From Pseudoneurospora amorphoporcata (Eukaryota; Ascomycota; Sordariomycetes; Sordariales; Sordariaceae), in assembly GCA_033297205.1 (NCBI GenBank), contig MU859066.1:124001-188000 (forward strand): DNA of 64,000 nt, read 5' to 3'. This document shows, one piece after another, positions 49,110 through 60,695 of the stretch (positions are counted from its first letter, which is position 1; every line of letters starts with the position of its first letter). Under the pieces are notes generated by a model. It ran no database searches. It was not told where the DNA came from and was given only the letters and a program-made list of their open reading frames with translations. Both the position numbers and the translations under genes were made by a program.

Positions 49110-49195
49110 GAATGTGATTGATTTTAAGTGCGATTGATTAAGTGTGATTGATTTGAGTGCGATTGATTGAGTGTGATTAAGTGATCAATTGAGCG
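49110..49195. repeat. short GTGATTGATT-type tandem repeat
   Basis: About five imperfect 14-16 nt units built around (A/G)AGTG(T/C)GATTGATT follow directly after the solo LTR. Unit differences are again mainly C/T. The sequence continues as A/T-rich spacer to about 49400. Confidence 0.7.
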
Positions 49196-49560
49196 ATGTG
49201 CGACTGTTTGCGACTGTATTGCTAAGTGCGTTGTAAAATTCTTTGTATATTTGTATATTTGAGTGCGAGTTTAGGACTATGTACGGCGCCGTTTTATGTT
49301 AGGTTACGAAAGAATGTAAAGCTTAGATTTTGCAGGGAATCTTGGCGAAATTTTTAAAAGAATACTTGTGAAGGTTGGAGTCGGGTAGGGTACAGTCTCA
49401 GAAGACAATGTCAACAGTATGAATAGATATCCTCATTATTTATTAGACAAGCGGTGCCTCTAAGCTGTGTCCTGTAAGTATTGGTCTTGTATTGATACAT
49501 CACAGTAGTCTTGATCTTACTGTGAGAACACATCCGCTCTTGTGACCACATCTCACTTAC

Positions 49561-49906
49561 TGTACAATCTAACCCTGGTATATTATTTTGGCACAAAAAA
49601 CGCCCAATTCCACCCTTCGAGCCACTGAGGGTAGAAGAGCATTCAGGCTTCGAGTCGGAAAGGTACCTTACTATAAGGGCCTGCCGTCTTATATCTTCCA
49701 GTCCTAAGAGCCGTGAATGAGACGGAGAGAGGCATAAGAACAGACAGAGAGAGACAAAAAAGAGGCTTCTGTGGCGTTTTCAACCCTGGTCATTGTTAGT
49801 TGCTTCGAATAACAGCTAAGAGAAGGCTAATAAGAGCTCCAATTCTCCCCTGTTCAACCCATGGCTGCAGAACAAAACTAACAATCAAACCAGTATTGTA
49901 TTGTCC
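49561..49906. mobile_element. terminal-inverted-repeat element, copy 1 (MITE-like)
   Basis: A 346-bp segment homologous along its length to 59810-60154. It begins TGTACAATCTAACCCTGG and ends with ..CCAGTATTGTATTGTCC, a decayed inverted repeat. TTAC flanks both sides (49557-49560 and 49907-49910), a possible 4-bp target duplication. Shared internal phrases include CACAAAAAACGCC / TACAAAAAACGCC, AAGAGGCTTCT and GCGTTTTCAACCCT. It has no coding capacity. Confidence 0.7.
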
Positions 49907-49910
49907 TTAC

Positions 49911-52900
49911 TACCTGCCTAGCTTCTTACAATCAGCTCTCGCTCCGTTGTGTGATGCTCCAAAGCCATAAGCCTTGGTTGGGGTAGCTCGTCCCAAGCAA
50001 GTCAAGTGGTCTTGATCGAGTTATGAAGACTTGAATCTCGTAGAATAAGGCTTTGAGCAGCGTCATAACTGCCCGAATAGAGTTGCGATTGGGTTCTTAC
50101 AAACCTTGTATATGTATTAGGCAATCCCAAGTCTGATCGGTTGTGACACTGCAGGTGAACACGGCTCGATCGAGCCTTTAATGTCAACGAAAAGTTCGAA
50201 ATCGCAAAAGTAACCTCCGGTCTCGTGTTACACAACAGACCTGATCTTTCGAATTCGGTACCTACCTACACTTCAGCCTCCGGGGTGCTACCTCACTCCG
50301 AGTGTCCCGTCATTAACGGGTAGGTATGTACTGGACAAAGATCTCAGTTTTATCTGCTTGAGGCATGTGGTGTGGTCGAGCAAGAGCACCTCTGTGAACC
50401 ATGTGCGGATCACCCGTCCCGCATGGTAGGTTGAAGAGACACGTACACTGAATCATGGGCAATTGAATCTGCCAGGGTTTCGGGAATCATTAGTTGAATA
50501 TCCCGCTGTCTGAAAACAGGATTCAGTCATTCAGTCTCCGATCCGGACTGCGTGAGTGTCATCACGATGAATGAATGGCTTGCCAGGACTGGCTGATAGC
50601 TTTTGCCTTAAAGCCTATGACAGCAAACGCGACCAGACTAAGGAACAAATTGAACGATGATGGTGTCATGCGCCAGCCTTTTCTCTGGGTATCAGTCACT
50701 GAAAGATATCTCGGGGATCGATCTTATCTCTGCGTGCAGCTTTAAGCATTAAGTTATAGATGACGTACCAGGGCTTCTAGGGCACTTTGCGGAGGCTTTG
50801 TCATATGTGGGCAGTTTACACTAGTTAAATTGTTACCTGAGTACTTCTGAATAACACCCTTCCAACTTGTCTCAGTGGACAAAGTAACAACACATTGAAT
50901 ACCTAGTAATGTATCAACCAAAATATACCCTTGGTATTTTGATCGGTATGTTCACAGAGAGATTAGGGTTTTGTCATCGAACAAAATACATCAACTGGGC
51001 CTAAGAAACGCCTACTGACGTTGACTAGAGGTCTTACTCTAACAACCCTTCCAGAGTTACATTGTCTTTAGCCTATGAGAATTCACACATCACTGAACAA
51101 CCAGAAGCCCTGTATCGGAATGCTCTCAACCATGACCTCTTACTGATGTTTGACAGAATTTGTTTGTATAGAAGTATTGATAGGTAGTGGTTCGTACACA
51201 CGTGTTTGGTCCAAGACTAAGAAGTAGTCGTCTGGAGACGAGCCTGTTCTAGTGACGCAAGTTCGTAACACGAAAACCTGGTCAGAGGTAGCTTCTATGT
51301 ATTTAGGCGAGCAAAATCTGTTGACTATTAAATCTCTCTGCGGGAAGAGGCCGCTAGACCTGCACTATCGAGCCATAAATCGTCATTATAAAATCGTATT
51401 ATCATGTTACACGCACATGACTTAGTCGTTAGAAGGTCGTAGTGTTGCAACCGTACCTTATTAAGCCCTACCATGTGTTAACCATCACCTGTTTCATCGA
51501 AGCCTTGTATTCTCCCTACCTAGTTTCTGTTGCCCACATCACCTGCGAAACATGCTACGGGCTGAAACCTCCAAGAACTCCAACCCGCGTATAGATGTTA
51601 AAAGGGTAGCACAGCCACTCTCGAGTCTCTTGGGCTGGTTAATCATTGGAGTCGAGCAGACAGATGCCGTGCTTGGAAGGCTTGGAAGCGTCTATCCTCC
51701 TTATAGCGGTTAGCCGTTGTCTAACCGCCAAGTCTTGACGGCGTCAGCGACGAAGTGCCAAGCGCTCAGACACGGAAGTTTAACTTTGGCGTTTCTGATA
51801 TCACAACCTTTTGTGAACGTCTTGATTGTGTCTTTCATCCTCGATGTTCAACTCTACACCAGATACCATCCCGCGTCATGAACATATTTCCAAATAGCCG
51901 GTACAAAATGTCAGTGAAGTACGATCAAGCAGAAATGTCTGTCTGCGTCTCGGTACTTGGGCTTCTGTTAGAGTTCCGAGTCTTTGGACCCGACCGGCGC
52001 ATGAGCCGATCACTTGGCTTGCAGGACGGTGTACTTGGCGAGATTAGCAGACTTGAGGCTCCCGCCAAAATAAACCTGCTGGATTCCGATGTGCGACCTG
52101 TCCACGCGTATCGCATTCGGTCTCGTCGGCTCTGCTGAGAGAGTGATGTGTAGTTATGCTGTATACCTTGGAGACGGGAGGTTTGATTGATAGCGGGTGT
52201 TTTGGTCGTTGTCTGCCGTATAGAGGTAGGTAGGCAGGTCCCTGCACCGTTCGTTTTTGCCCGGACCTCCCCCGGTCCATTCCGCTTCGTGAGTGAATGC
52301 AGCCAGGCACTGTATTCCAGGAAGGCAGCATCCTCTCAATCCTGACTGTCTTTAGGTTGCTGATCACGCACGATCTGCCCGGGCTCCTTGACTCTCGTCC
52401 CTTTACAGAAAATTCAAGAGCCTTGTTTACCGCAGTAAAATCGGTAGATGTCGAGGAACAAGAGTTGTCAACTCGGATCGCCCAGGGGATCCATTACGGT
52501 GCACTGACGCCGACTGAAGCATTCCTTGCCAGGTACGTACCTACCCCAGCTGCGAGCGAGCTGGCCAGACTTAGCTGGTCTTTATCCACTTCGCATCGCC
52601 AAGCCGCCATGTGACGACGACGACGACGACGAGAATTCGGGGAATTGCCTGCGGACTGTCAATGGTTTGATCGAGCCATACAGGGACGCAGTGTTGGGAA
52701 GAGAGACTCGGACGCAAACGTTGGACAAAAGTCCATGCCGCTGACTTGAGCTGACTGACCGAAGCGCCGACGTTTCCAAGTCGAGGCCGAGCAGCGACCC
52801 TGAAAGCGGCAACAGGAGCAAGCAGGGCCTCAAAACAGTCAACACCCGGACGGTCGGGTCCTGCAGTTTCGAGCGCGGACAATCGATACGCAATCAAGCT

Positions 52901-53362
52901 GTCAAAGTATCCGCCACTGAGCTTTGTACCCTGACACACGAGCCAGGGTTCTCCATCTCGGTGCTCCTAAACTCGGAGACGAGAAGCCCGTAAAAGTAGA
53001 AGCAGAACGGAGCACGCGGCAGAAACAGACAACGTGGGACGGAAGACCTCTCGCTGCTGACAGGCACCTAGGCGTCAGGTCAGGGCGACCAGGACCTGGA
53101 CGGGCTGGACGCCAGCTTGAGTACCACACACCCCCACCACCACCACCACACAAATTGCCCAGGCAGGGAGCTAGTGCGTACCTCTACGCAATCACCTCAG
53201 GGCAAGCACCATCTCCATCCGACGATCCCGCATCTCCACCCGCCAACATTACCAATGGAGTTACAGTGGAAGCAGAACAATCAATGACCTAAGAATACCG
53301 AGCCTCCTCCTCCATCCACCAGTATCTGAATCTCTCCGTATATTGGACCCTTGGCGCAGCAC

Positions 53363-53402
<40 letters not shown>

Positions 53403-53837
53403 CGATACGAAGCTCACCACGCATCCATCCATACGAGTTTTAGCAAGCAGGGCCGCCAAAAGTCCAAAACAAAGAAATCCTGTTCCACCTTTGCTCCTTC
53501 AACTTCCGTCCCGACTTGTTCAACTGTTTCGTTTTTCCTCTTGTTTCATTTTCGTAGCCGCGCGTCCCAACTACCCCGAGATCCCCAGCTCCTCTCGTCC
53601 TTGCTGGCCAGCGTTGTTCCCGACCGCGATTATCAGATCACCTTCCTCGCCAAATCGGCTTCACGACGACCCGGGATATTTTTTTTTTTTTGGTCAGGAT
53701 ATCCATTGTACTCTTACTCTTTGGCGGCCCGTGTCGCACGACCATCGCAATCGGAAGTTTAAAATTATACGCCGGAGCAGCCGCTACAAACTCTGAAGTT
53801 TTCTTAGGTAGTACTAGCTTCGTCCCGAGGCCACAAG
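49911..53837. other. gene-poor region, right part of repeat island
   Basis: About 3.9 kb without a convincing gene. From 50500 to 51500 it is A/T-rich with dense stops in all frames, like a decayed repeat. An ORF at 51755-52138 lacks domains. It includes a (ACG)n run at 52614-52634, a T37 tract at 53366-53402, and CT-rich sequence from 53480 that probably belongs to the promoter and leader of the CAF120-like gene. Confidence 0.45.
53366..53402. repeat. poly(T) homopolymer tract
   Basis: 37 consecutive T residues about 435 bp upstream of the CAF120-like start codon. Long T tracts can exclude nucleosomes in fungal promoters; whether this one does is unknown. Confidence 0.8.
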
Positions 53838-56800
53838 ATGGGCCGAAATCGAGGTGTGTATACGTTCCCCAAATTGTCCTGATTCAGCACCCCCCCCAAA
53901 CAGCAGCCCCTCAGCTGCTCTCCCTTCACCTGCTGCGGCCTCCACCAGCTCCCGGACCTCCTGGTGTTCATCATGCCCATGCCATTCCCATCGTCACCAC
54001 ACCCACCATCACCTACCTCCTTCGGCCTCCGGCACCGCTGCCCGTGTCGTTCCTAGCTAGCGGTCACACGTCCATCAAATGTCTCATCGTTAGGCCCCCT
54101 ACTACTTGCACCTGCGGTGGATGAGAAGCGGGAGTGCACGAGGGCATGTGTCCATGTTGGCCAGCGCCAATCTGGAACCCGGTCACCCGCAGAGAGGGCC
54201 GGGCACCTTGGTAGACTGGGTTAGAATAGACTTGGCTACTCCTCCCTCTCTTTCCTACCTACACTAGGTATTACCCGGACTCGCTGGATCGCCGCTGTGT
54301 TGTGTACATCCCACGGCGTTTGCGTCAGGGCTGATTTCCGCTCCCTACTCAACTGTACATGGGTGTCTGGATGTGCAAATCTCGTACGTTATTAATGCTG
54401 ACTACTGGCACGTCATACAAAGTCCTCTCGTTTATATCCCAATTCTCGGCACCCCACAGGGATTCAAAGACCCCGACAGGGCCGACACCTGCACCCTCAC
54501 CCCCTAACGATCTCCGTGTCCGTGACGACCCTGACCCCAAACCGGATTTCCCGACCGTTTCTCTCCCAACTCCCGCACCATCACCACCTCAACTTCGAGA
54601 CTCGAGCGAGCCCTCACCCGATAGACCGTCGCCTGCGTTTGATAAAGGACTAGAGCCTGCCGTCGTCAGCGCTACCACGCCTGTTAACGACCCATTCACA
54701 CAAAGTCCTACGGGGAGACAACGGAGCAATTCACGACCCTTGTCTATGGTATTGCCCTCACAGCGGCCCCTCATGGAAAGCAACGAAGAAATCATTCCGG
54801 AGCTCCAGCCCATCTTTGCTTTGCTCAGCAGTCATGCGAACAAGTTGTATCAGGAGGGATACTTTCTGAAGTTGGATGACCAGGATATAAGTGCGTCTTC
54901 TTCACCTTCGCTCCATACTCTATCTGATTCCAGCTAACCCCAATCAGAGGGGAGACCGAACCCAGACCGAACATGGACAGAGTGCTTTGCCCAGTTGGTG
55001 GGCACAGTCCTCTCTCTTTGGGATGCTGCCGAGCTTGATGCCGCCGGAGAAGACGGCGAAGTCCTCCCCAAGTTCATCAACCTCACAGACGCTTCCATCA
55101 AAATGGTACGTAGAGTTTTGCTGATGCGCCCCGGCCCGTACTGTCATTCTAACCAAGCATATAGATCGAGTCACTTCCGACGAGATCAAGTGACGAAGAG
55201 CCCCTCCAGAACATCCTGAGCATCAGCACTGCTGGGAGAAACCGATACTTGCTTCATTTCAACTCGCATCATTCCTTGATCCAATGGACGTCCGGCATAC
55301 GGTTGGCCATCTTTGAGCACTCGACCCTCCAGGAAGCTTATACGGGGGCCCTGATTGCTGGAAAGGGCAAATCTCTTAACAACATCGGCGTCATCATGGA
55401 ACGAGCGAAAGCACCCATCCAAGAATGGGTGCGGGTCAGATTTGGAGCTGGCGTCCCCTGGAGGCGTTGCTGGTGTGTCATCGAGCCTCCAAGCGAGAAA
55501 GAAGTCCAAAAGGCCCAGAAGGAGTTCAAAAAGCGCTCTCCGTATGATCGCTCTCACGGTCCTGTATTGAAGGGCCAAATCAAATTTTACGACTCGAGGA
55601 AGGACGCAGAAAAGAAGAAGAAGCACTCGAAACCTATCGCATCCATCACCGACGCCTATGCAGCGTATGCCATCTACCCACAGGCAAAGGCGTTGATCGA
55701 CGGTTCGACACTCGTCAAGATCGAGGGAAGTATCACCATCCACTCGGAACCGCCATCGTCAACAGAAGGCTTCGTCTTCATCATGCCCGAGGTCCACCCC
55801 GCCGTCTCTGGTTTCGAGATGCTACTCCGGTTCTTGTTCCCTACATGGGATACTTTTGCACTATACGGCCGCCCTGGCCGCCTAGTTGCTAGCGTGCTTG
55901 ACCCACGCTCTCTGATGTTTGCCATGCCCAAGCATAAGCGGTACGGGTATTTGGAACTCCTCGATGTTAGCGGCCTGATCCTGACAGACGGGAGCTCGGC
56001 GTGGACCGAGCAGCAGTGGAAGAAGAAAATGAAGGAACTGACAGGACAGCGTATGAATGCCGTCGAAGATGCGCCTAGGAGTCACAGTCGAAGCGCGAGT
56101 CGCAGCAGCAAACGGTTAAGCTTTGGCCAGAATCCGGCGTCATCTTCTAAGCCACGTGTCGGTTTTGCGGAGGAGGGCAGTTCCGTCAGATCATCTCGGT
56201 CTCTCTCACTGTCCAGGCCCACCCAAAGGACGGACTCGGCGCCACCGGACCCCAATCGGGAGCCCGTATCTTCGACAATGTCTGGACATGCTCGCCATTC
56301 CCGTAACATTTCTGATACACAACTTGCTAACGCCGCATCCGCCCATGGATTGGATGGTCCCGGAGCCCCGCAGCCCAATATGCGCGGCCCCGAGCGTGCC
56401 AGGACTTTTGCTAGTGATTTGGCGTCTACTCCCGAGAGAGTCAGCTCAGAGGATGAAAGCCCCGCGAGGAGTCAGTTAACCAACGACCTCCAGGAAATTC
56501 AACGTATGCAGACACCAGAGCCGGTCAACGCTCCACCAGCCTTCGCGCATGGTGCAGGCTCTCGACCGCAACAAAAACCGTACCACTCACCCGAGATGCG
56601 CAGAGCACACAATCGTTTGTCAAACACGACGTTATCGCAGATAGCCACGGCAGGTGGTTTGCCTTCGGATGCGGTCCCAAACGAATTTGACAGATACCCT
56701 GAACAAGGCAGAGGCCAATCACAAGGGCAACCAGCGGTACAGCCACAAGCCAGCGTCAAACCCATGAGGATGAATGCTAATATTATTGGAACTCGTCAAG

Positions 56801-58602
56801 CTCTAACATCGCCTTCGCCGACGAACAACGGCCCCTCCGGTCCTTACCCAGGGCTTACATCGCCGCACATGAGATCGCCTCAAAACCCCTCCACGGCATC
56901 CCTTTCTGATAGTTCAGCCAGTGGCCGTGCCACTCCCCCGATGACGAGTTACCAAGGATTAAAACCTGACGGCCGACGTACCCCACCCCATAACCAAGGG
57001 CCACCGCGATCTAATATGCCAGGAAGATCCCCACCGGTAACTAGGAAACCTCTCCCTCCAGGATCGCCAGTCCTCCGTCGCTTATCTGAAGACTCTGTCT
57101 CGTCACTGCCCGTTCGGTCGGGGCGGGGTGCCGGAGGCTTTGACCGGCAGATTGAAGACGCCAATCTGTGGTTAACTATGCTTGAACGGCAAAACAGCAT
57201 GCAAAGTTATTCGGACAGTCGGTCCATTGACGCGGCATCTACAGCGAGCCCGGACTACGCTAGCACCCACAGATCCACGGACACACAGGAACCGGCAGAC
57301 CGAGAACGACCACGTGCTGGAGTTTTGAGAGTCGTTGGGGATAGCTCTATTTCTCCAGACGACGGAAAAGTCAGCAGCGGTGGGAAGACTGACCTTGGTA
57401 TTGACATCAATTTTGGACCGACTTTCAACTATTCAGCCATGAAAACGTCTTCCGCTAAGCCCACAGGATCCAGCGCACAGCCAAACCGGCCCTTTTCTCC
57501 CAATACCGGCAGAAAGTCACCGGGAGCTAGTGCTTCGCATTCTCACTTCCGGCAAGACTCGGATGATAATGTCCGTCGAACTGTTCCGTGGCAGCCTGGC
57601 TCTGGTCTGAAGGCTACTGCGGCCCACAATGCTGTTTCTCCGGAACAATTTGTTCAACAACGCGCGGCTGCTCCTTCCACTCCCGTCTTTGTACATCAGC
57701 GCAGCCCGTCCTCTCAAACAATCACCGACTTCAGAGCAGCGACCCCTTCATCTCCCTTAAGACGACCCGGTGCCCACGGTGGTAGCCATTCGAGGCACAA
57801 TTCAGTCGAGCTACTCTCGTCAGGGCGCCCGCCAAGTCGTGGCCCTGCCGAACTGCTTACACCGGGGCGCCCGCCAAGTCGTGGCCCGGTAGCCATTCTG
57901 TCGGGTGCTGAGGTCTCGTCTCATCTCTCTGCGCGTGAGCAAGAATATGTCGCTCGGGTCACTGGAACTCCATTGATTGCGATGGCTGGGCACAAGAATG
58001 ATCCCCAACCGAAAGCCGGCCTTGTAGGTGCCATACAACACAGAGAAAGAGAAAGAGCGCAGATGAGGCAAGGAGTAAGTGGTCAAGCTGTTGCACACGC
58101 CATTGACCAAAGACAACGACAGCAAAACCAACAAGCACAACGGGCAGCGCAGGGCGCATCCGCTCAGAAGCAGGCACATCGTGTTTCTGGGCATTTCAAC
58201 CCCGGAGTGGTGGGCAACGGTGCTGCTTCTGTGTACGGATTCGGCATGCATGGTTTAGATAACGGGTACATGAATCATACCGGGCATAGTCAGCCTCTAC
58301 AGCCCAACATTGGATACGGATCACGACAACCTAGACCTTGGTCCCAGCTCCTGGCGCAGCACAGCTCATATACCATCGGTGACCCCAGTGCCGCAGGATA
58401 CGGAGCAGGCAGCGCCGCGTGGGCAAGTCCTCCCATGGATATGCCTCATGGTTCGCACCCTCTTCAGTCTACTTCGAGCTACAATGTTGGTGTTCAAAAC
58501 AGCCAGGCTCAATCTTCTACGCTCCGATCGACATTGAATGGTCAATATGCACCAGGCGGACTGCCCGGCAGGCCGGCAACATCAGGGCGCATGCAATACT
58601 AG
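53838..58602 (+). CDS. PH-domain protein of the CAF120/SKG3 family
   Basis: Proposed exons 53838-53853, 54423-54890, 54948-55105 and 55165-58602 (introns 569, 57 and 59 nt) give 1359 aa. In yeast CAF120 associates with the CCR4-NOT mRNA-decay complex, and its paralogue SKG3 localises at sites of growth. A pleckstrin-homology domain spans about residues 125-275 (YQEGYFLKLDDQDIKG, RTWTECFAQLVGTVLSLWD, YLLHFNSHHSLIQWTSGIRLAIFE). The family-specific second module runs to about 480 (PIQEWVRVRFGAGVPWRRCWCVIEPP, WDTFALYGRPGRL). The remaining 880 residues are disordered, rich in Ser/Pro/Gln/Asn with repeated SGRPPSRGP phrases. Exons 2-4 are secure. The 16-nt first exon (MGRNR) and long first intron with an AAAG acceptor are less certain; they give N-terminus MGRNRVLSFISQFSAPH. 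Confidence 0.85.
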
Positions 58603-59345
58603 GGCAGGATATTTTATGCAGGGAGGACGATTGAGGTTTTGGGCGACACGGATCAGATTATGTCTGAGGTCAGAAACCAAGGGAGGCGAGTAGTTGCTCG
58701 AAGGAAGTCACATGTCTTTTGGTGCATTGTTTGGCGTAAGGTTGTTTTGAATGGCTGTTGCCAGAATGCGCTTTGGGGTTTTTTGGATAGTCATAGATGG
58801 CATGGGGATTGTATAAGTCACCGATTTACTTGTCTGTTGGAGGAATCCTTGGCAGTTGGTATAGTTGTCAGATTTGCATAAGTCATGGCGTGTCGGTTAG
58901 GGTGGGTTTACAACCCTTGATGAAGCTGTGTTGAATACATTAATAATCTGTTGTTTTCTGTCATACGCTGTCTCTGTTCCGACTTGCTCTTTGGATAAAT
59001 TTGGGGTAGCATCACCGGGACGCCTCAGAGCCTCGCAAGCTGTTTTTGGATAGTCTCAGAGTCATCTTTTTCGGGGTGATCAAGGGAACTCAATCTTCGA
59101 TAGACTCGAATCATACAAGGCGCGTCTACCATCCGGGAATTGGAAGTATCCAATGTCAAAAATCTTATAGTCGGGAGAAGTCGCGAATATTGCCTTTCGT
59201 CTGATGTCGATCAGGTGATTCAGGCTAAAACGGGCATTCCCTACCTTGGTGCAAAAAAACGGGGATTCCATCTCGTGTGTATGAAGCTGGACTTTGGACA
59301 TTCTCAAGCACGAGATGGAGGACCCTGACTGAAAAGCTTCACGGC

Positions 59346-59382
<37 letters not shown>

Positions 59383-59424
59383 TTACCGTTCACAATCGGA
59401 CGAAGTTATGGGCAGTTTCAGCTT
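58603..59424. other. intergenic region with poly(T) tract
   Basis: 3' flank of the CAF120-like gene. No supported gene; the main landmark is a T35 run at 59347-59381 just before a MITE. Confidence 0.5.
59347..59381. repeat. poly(T) homopolymer tract
   Basis: 35 consecutive T residues located 46 bp left of the TA-flanked MITE. It could be the reversed poly(A) end of an old retroposed sequence, but no matching target duplication was found. Confidence 0.8.
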
Positions 59425-59426
59425 TA

Positions 59427-59728
59427 CAGTAATGATGCCTGCAGTTGCTAACCCCCCCTTTTGCTAAAAATTTAGGCTTCCCGCATTCCCTCTAGTCGTA
59501 AAGACTGCTAACTGCGGGATTGGCAAAAGCAGGGGTCCAATTTTGGTGAGCGTGGACACTTACACCTGTCTACCGGGGGTTGAGAGACCCACTCTTTTAG
59601 AATCGCCCGTCGCTTAATAGTCAGAGCCCTTTCTTGATGTGTGCACCGGTACCCCATTTTGCAAAATGCCCTCTTTTGCACAAAGTTTAGGCTGCCGGAA
59701 TTATTTGCAAAAGCATGGATCATTACTG
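59427..59728. mobile_element. pogo/Fot1-like MITE with TA target duplication
   Basis: A 302-bp non-coding element starts CAGTAATGATGCCTGC and ends GCATGGATCATTACTG, giving a perfect 10-bp outer inverted repeat with further imperfect match. TA dinucleotides at 59425-59426 and 59729-59730 flank it. CAGTAAT-type termini with TA duplication are typical of Tc1/mariner-pogo (Fot1) elements in fungi. Internal TTTTGCAAA and TTTAGGC words recur in both orientations. No transposase is encoded, so it is non-autonomous. Confidence 0.75.
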
Positions 59729-59809
59729 TACCAGGTTCACCCGTCTCTGTAGACGGGTAACGTTAACAGTGGGGTCTCCCGTCAGAAACGATCCGTTCGT
59801 AGTAGCTAG

Positions 59810-60154
59810 TGTACAATCTAACCCTGGTTTGTTTGTTAGTCTGGTACAAAAAACGCCAATTTCCACTTTCGAAGCATTGGAAATGGAAAAGCATTTGGGT
59901 TTTGGAGCGGATGGGTGCTGTTGGGGCCTGCTCTCTTATATTTTCTCGTCCCTAAGGCCTTGAGAGCAGACGGAAAGCAGACGGCGAGAAGCATAAGAGG
60001 CTTCTTTAGCGTTTTCAACCCTTACAATTGTCCCATGACACTTCAAACGGAAGACGATTTCTCTCTTTCGAAGCCAATGAGAGCTCTAGATCTCTCCTGC
60101 TCAACCTATGGCCGAAGAACCAAACTAACAAACAAACCAGTATTAAATTGTACA
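59810..60154. mobile_element. terminal-inverted-repeat element, copy 2 (MITE-like)
   Basis: A 345-bp segment with well-preserved ends: positions 59810-59839 are the inverted complement of 60125-60154 at about 27 of 30 positions (outer word TGTACAAT). It is homologous along its length to the copy at 49561-49906. No clear target duplication flanks it. It has no coding capacity; ORFs through it are chance. It lies 81 bp right of the pogo-like MITE. Confidence 0.8.
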
Positions 60155-60695
60155 TGCTACGCGGTACACGGCGACGGCCCACGCCCCGTACACATTGGGA
60201 TTGCATGGCTACCTCAAGAAACCCTGGAAAGATTCCCGATGTTCCGGTGAATAATGCCGTTCGGTGGTATTATTAGCATGGCGAGAATCTTAGTAGGTAG
60301 GTAGGCTTTTAGCTACATATGCTCACGCAGTTAGCGCAGGAGGTGCGAGAGGCTTCATGTGAGATAAGATAAGGCCTCCCTGTACGGGCTGTTGCAGTAC
60401 TTGTAGGTACTGCCTGCCGAGCCTGTAATCGTCCCTCCAGGCGCCCCAAAAGGGCAAGAAATCTGGGAACCACCCGTCACCAACCTGAAAGTTTCCATGC
60501 CCTCTGGCCTGGAAGCTCTTTTCCCTTCTTTCCGTTATAGGTTACTGTCGTTCCTGGACTTGTCAGGTCAGGAATCTTCCTTGACACAGAATCAACGCCG
60601 TGCGCACTTTGCTTGGCTCCACAGGGCCTCTTCCTCTCTCCTCGGATGCTGCTCCTCAGCATCACCATAAATCAGTTCGATCCCGCGCCACTGGA
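60155..60695. other. promoter region of the PP2C gene
   Basis: No ORF with coding character. A TAGGTAGGTAGG run is present near 60293 and a TAGGTA word near 60404. CT-rich sequence from 60500 on resembles a leader. Confidence 0.5.

Noticed and set aside
51755..52138. 127-aa plus-strand ORF
   Set aside because: No family resemblance, and it sits in a decayed repeat region.
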